Source of the DNA: Bacillota bacterium
GTDB taxonomy: Bacteria > Bacillota > Clostridia > Acetivibrionales > DSM-2933
Assembly: GCA_030705945.1 (NCBI GenBank)
Contig: JAUZPS010000224.1
Location: 1 to 7,580 of the forward strand
Length of the DNA stretch: 7,580 nt
Reading direction: 5' to 3'
In this document: piece after piece, positions 6,081 through 7,580 of the stretch
Layout of the letters: each line of letters starts with the position of its first letter
Position numbering within the stretch: the first letter of the stretch is position 1
Position numbers and translations under genes: made by a program
Notes under the pieces: model-generated
What the model saw: the letters and a program-made list of their open reading frames with translations, nothing else
Told to the model about the DNA's origin: nothing
Database searches by the model: none

Positions 6081-6733
6081 CTCAATACCTCCAGTGATTT
6101 TATAGCGCCAGCTTCCAATGTCAGAAGCTTGTTCGCAAATTTTCTGCTTTGCTCAAAATTATGTGTTATAAATAAAATGGTCATCCCTTCATTATTTAAT
6201 GAAGCTATTATTCCTTCAACTATTTGCGCGTTAACCATATCAAGCGCTGAGGTAATTTCATCCAAAAGCAGTATTTCAGGTCTGAAAAGCAAAGTCCTTA
6301 TAAGAGCAATCCGTTGTCTTTCACCGCCGGATAGATTCTTCACTTCTTTATTCAGGTAGTCTTTGTCCATTTTAAACATAGAAAATAACTCATAAACATG
6401 TTCTTTATCAAAACTAATATTCCTTATTGAATATGGAAAGTTTATATTATCCATCACTGTATCGCCAAAAAGATAGGGTATCTGAAAGCAGTACGAAATA
6501 CTTTTTCTCAGATCAGTTGGATTGTATTCTGAAACATCTTTACCTTTGTATGTTATATATCCTCTCGTGGGGCTTATTAAATGACTGCAAAGTTTAAGAA
6601 AAGTACTTTTTCCGCTTCCCGAAGGCCCAATTATTGATACAAAATCTCCTTGTTTTATGCCAACAGAAATATCTTCTAATATTTTAATGTTATCATTTTC
6701 AAAGAATACATTATTAAACTCTAGCAGTGGCAT
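6077..6733 (-). CDS. fetA: FetA/YbbL-family ABC transporter ATP-binding protein
   Basis: A 218-residue stand-alone nucleotide-binding subunit of a two-gene ABC transporter, of normal length for the FetA/YbbL group. All ATPase motifs are intact: Walker A GPSGSGKST (36-44), Q-loop Gln84 (YCFQ), ABC signature LSGGERQR (134-141), Walker B ILLLDE (154-159) with catalytic Glu159, D-loop SALD (162-165) and H-loop His191 (ITHNF). It would sit on the cytoplasmic face and power FetB, encoded immediately downstream with a 4-base overlap. AGGAGG lies 8 bases before the ATG. The ATPase fold alone does not reveal the substrate; the assignment rests on its pairing with a clear UPF0014 permease. The gene has its own consensus promoter at 6798-6827, downstream of a terminator that isolates it from the tRNA genes. 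Confidence 0.88.
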   Translation of the reverse strand: MPLLEFNNVFFENDNIKILEDISVGIKQGDFVSIIGPSGSGKSTFLKLCSHLISPTRGYITYKGKDVSEYNPTDLRKSISYCFQIPYLFGDTVMDNINFPYSIRNISFDKEHVYELFSMFKMDKDYLNKEVKNLSGGERQRIALIRTLLFRPEILLLDEITSALDMVNAQIVEGIIASLNNEGMTILFITHNFEQSRKFANKLLTLEAGAIKSLEVLR

Positions 6734-6797
6734 TATTGAAGCCTCCTAGTTCCGTTAACCAAATACTAATATATTTAAGTTTCTCTAATGATTTCAT

Positions 6798-6827
6798 ATT
6801 ATACAAAGCTTGCCTGTTACTTGTCAA
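6798..6827 (-). promoter_or_regulatory. Consensus promoter of fetAB
   Basis: TTGACA (6822-6827) and TATAAT (6798-6803) are perfect on the minus strand with an 18-base spacer, the same arrangement as the NAD operon promoter. The predicted start near 6790 gives a leader of about 57 nt. I saw no clear Fur or PerR box on it. Confidence 0.8.
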
Positions 6828-6890
6828 TTTCTTTTAAAAAAGTAATCTCCCAGAAATTTTCACATTATGATAAATGTCTTGAAGCGTAAA

Positions 6891-6913
6891 CAAAAAAGAG
6901 CTATTACTAGCTC
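6891..6913 (-). terminator. Rho-independent terminator between the tRNAs and fetAB
   Basis: A perfect 6-bp stem GAGCTA/TAGCTC with a GTAA loop (6898-6913) is followed by six T residues (6892-6897) on the minus strand. It lies upstream of the fetA promoter, so it ends a transcript made from 7000 or beyond, not fetAB. Confidence 0.85.
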
Positions 6914-7002
6914 CTCAGGGAGAGAACAATGTCCTCATATAGCATTGCTATTTTTTATCTATGTAGGTTAAGCTAACTTCTTAACTTATGCTAGATTTTA
7001 TT
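6891..7002 (-). ncRNA. Candidate small RNA or attenuator leader upstream of fetA
   Basis: This stretch has no coding potential but a series of minus-strand hairpins: GTTAAG/CTTAAC (6967-6985), ATAGC/GCTAT (6939-6951), GAGGAC/GTTCTC (6922-6936) and the terminator (6898-6913). An alternative stem CTCC-CTGA-GGAG (6911-6922) competes with the terminator stem, an attenuator-like arrangement. A possible promoter lies just upstream (7009-7037). It does not match a riboswitch class I recognise. Confidence 0.4.
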
Positions 7003-7008
7003 ATTTAA

Positions 7009-7037
7009 ATTTTAAGATTATGTGAATAAATTGTAAA
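7009..7037 (-). promoter_or_regulatory. Possible promoter of the candidate small RNA
   Basis: TTTACA (7032-7037) and TAAAAT (7009-7014) on the minus strand are spaced by 17 bases, each one mismatch from consensus. The predicted transcript would be about 110 nt, ending at the terminator at 6891. The surrounding DNA is very AT-rich, so chance is possible. Confidence 0.4.
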
Positions 7038-7080
7038 TATTAAATATGCGATCATTTTTATGTTACACAAAATCTGAACA

Positions 7081-7107
7081 AAACAAAAGCCGCAATCTCT
7101 TGCGGCT
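7081..7107 (-). terminator. Rho-independent terminator of the tRNA transcript
   Basis: A perfect GCCGCAA/TTGCGGC stem (7100-7106 with 7089-7095), extended by one A-T pair, with a GAGA loop. It is followed by TTTGTTT on the minus strand, 15 bases past the end of tRNA-fMet. Confidence 0.9.
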
Positions 7108-7121
7108 CTATGCTTTAGTTT

Positions 7122-7198
<77 letters not shown>

Positions 7199-7211
7199 AT
7201 ATATAAAATAC

Positions 7212-7299
7212 TGGTGCCGGAGACCGGAATCGAACCGGTACGGAGGATTAGTCCGCAGGATTTTAAGTCCTGTGCGTCTGCCAGTTCCGCCACTCCGGC
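7212..7299 (-). tRNA. tRNA-Leu (anticodon UAA)
   Basis: An 88-nt class II tRNA with a long variable arm, typical of leucine. The acceptor stem GCCGGAG/CTCCGGC is perfect, the anticodon stem is CAGGA/TCCTG with loop CTTAAAA (anticodon TAA at 7263-7265), the T arm contains GGTTCGATTCC, and CCA is encoded (7212-7214). It is the first gene of the two-tRNA transcript. Confidence 0.97.
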
Positions 7300-7333
7300 A
7301 AGTATTATCGCTCTGTTCATCAGCGACTTTTAT

Positions 7334-7362
7334 AGTATAATACATTAGGTCTTTACTGTCAA
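7334..7362 (-). promoter_or_regulatory. Promoter of the tRNA-Leu/tRNA-fMet transcript
   Basis: TTGACA (7357-7362) and TATACT (7334-7339) on the minus strand with the optimal 17-base spacer. The predicted start is near 7328, about 28 bases before the mature tRNA-Leu 5' end. Confidence 0.85.
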
Positions 7363-7430
7363 CCTTTTTTTATTAATTTTAATTTTTTTATTAAAATGAC
7401 TTAAAATGCATAATAACTTGCCTATACATA

Positions 7431-7501
7431 GGTCGTTTCAAAAAATTCCTTGTTCAAGTTTATACGACGGAAACCCATTATATCAAGTTTTTGAAACGAC
7501 C
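7431..7501. repeat. 71-bp element bounded by a perfect 14-bp inverted repeat
   Basis: GGTCGTTTCAAAAA (7431-7444) is exactly repeated in inverse at 7488-7501. A further CTTG/CAAG pairing (7449-7452 with 7484-7487) is possible inside. No T-tract directly follows on either strand (a T8 run begins 10 bases past the end on the plus strand), so it is not a standard terminator. The ends resemble insertion-sequence terminal repeats, but no transposase and no clear target duplication is visible. It could be a small non-autonomous element or an IS remnant. Confidence 0.6.
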
Positions 7502-7580
7502 AGTTGCTAAGTTTTTTTTATACTACGTTATTGTATTTACTTTATATTATATGCAGATATAAAAGAAATATACTCAATCT

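Overview
The window is AT-rich, with consensus sigma-A type promoters (TTGACA/TATAAT), strong purine-rich ribosome binding sites and U-tailed hairpin terminators. It encodes a secreted GH5 cellulase carrying a C-terminal family 3 cellulose-binding module. Together these suggest a low-GC Gram-positive anaerobe, most likely a cellulolytic member of the Clostridia (Ruminiclostridium or a relative). That placement is inferred from gene content and style, not from a marker gene. Every gene I can support lies on the minus strand, so the window is read from high to low coordinates.

Region by region in the direction of transcription: (1) 7580-7300 holds a perfect 14-bp inverted repeat enclosing a 71-bp element (7431-7501) and a consensus promoter driving two tRNA genes. 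(2) 7299-7081 holds tRNA-Leu(UAA) and initiator tRNA-fMet(CAU), both with encoded CCA, then a terminator. (3) 7037-6891 holds a possible promoter, a run of small hairpins and a strong terminator, so a candidate small RNA or attenuator leader of about 110 nt. (4) 6827-5310 is the fetA-fetB operon (ABC transporter of the YbbL/YbbM family) with its own promoter and a 4-base ATGA overlap. (5) 5168-2612 is a probable NAD/ADP-ribose operon: a macro-domain ADP-ribose hydrolase, the nicotinamide riboside transporter PnuC, and NadR (ribosylnicotinamide kinase plus NMN adenylyltransferase). It runs from one consensus promoter to one long terminator. (6) 2611-1883 is about 700 bases with no supportable gene, holding two possible promoters and several hairpins. 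(7) 1882-248 is the GH5-CBM3 endoglucanase, apparently monocistronic, with a terminator at 168-205.

The genes form three unrelated functional blocks. PnuC and NadR are the textbook pair for nicotinamide riboside uptake and conversion to NMN and NAD. The macro protein would act on O-acetyl-ADP-ribose or related products of NAD consumption, so the operon joins NAD rebuilding to ADP-ribose handling. NadR lacks the N-terminal repressor domain of the enterobacterial protein, so control must lie elsewhere. A PerR/Fur-like AT-rich palindrome overlaps the operon's -10 box and is a candidate. The neighbouring fetAB family is linked to iron efflux and peroxide resistance in E. coli, which would fit a shared oxidative-stress theme, but that is inference. 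The cellulase is a free secreted enzyme (signal peptide, no dockerin) tethered to cellulose by its CBM3.

I see no CRISPR array, intact insertion sequence, phage gene or clearly new system. The most unusual items are the NAD/macro operon with its possible PerR/Fur site, the candidate small RNA upstream of fetA, and the 71-bp inverted-repeat element next to the tRNAs.
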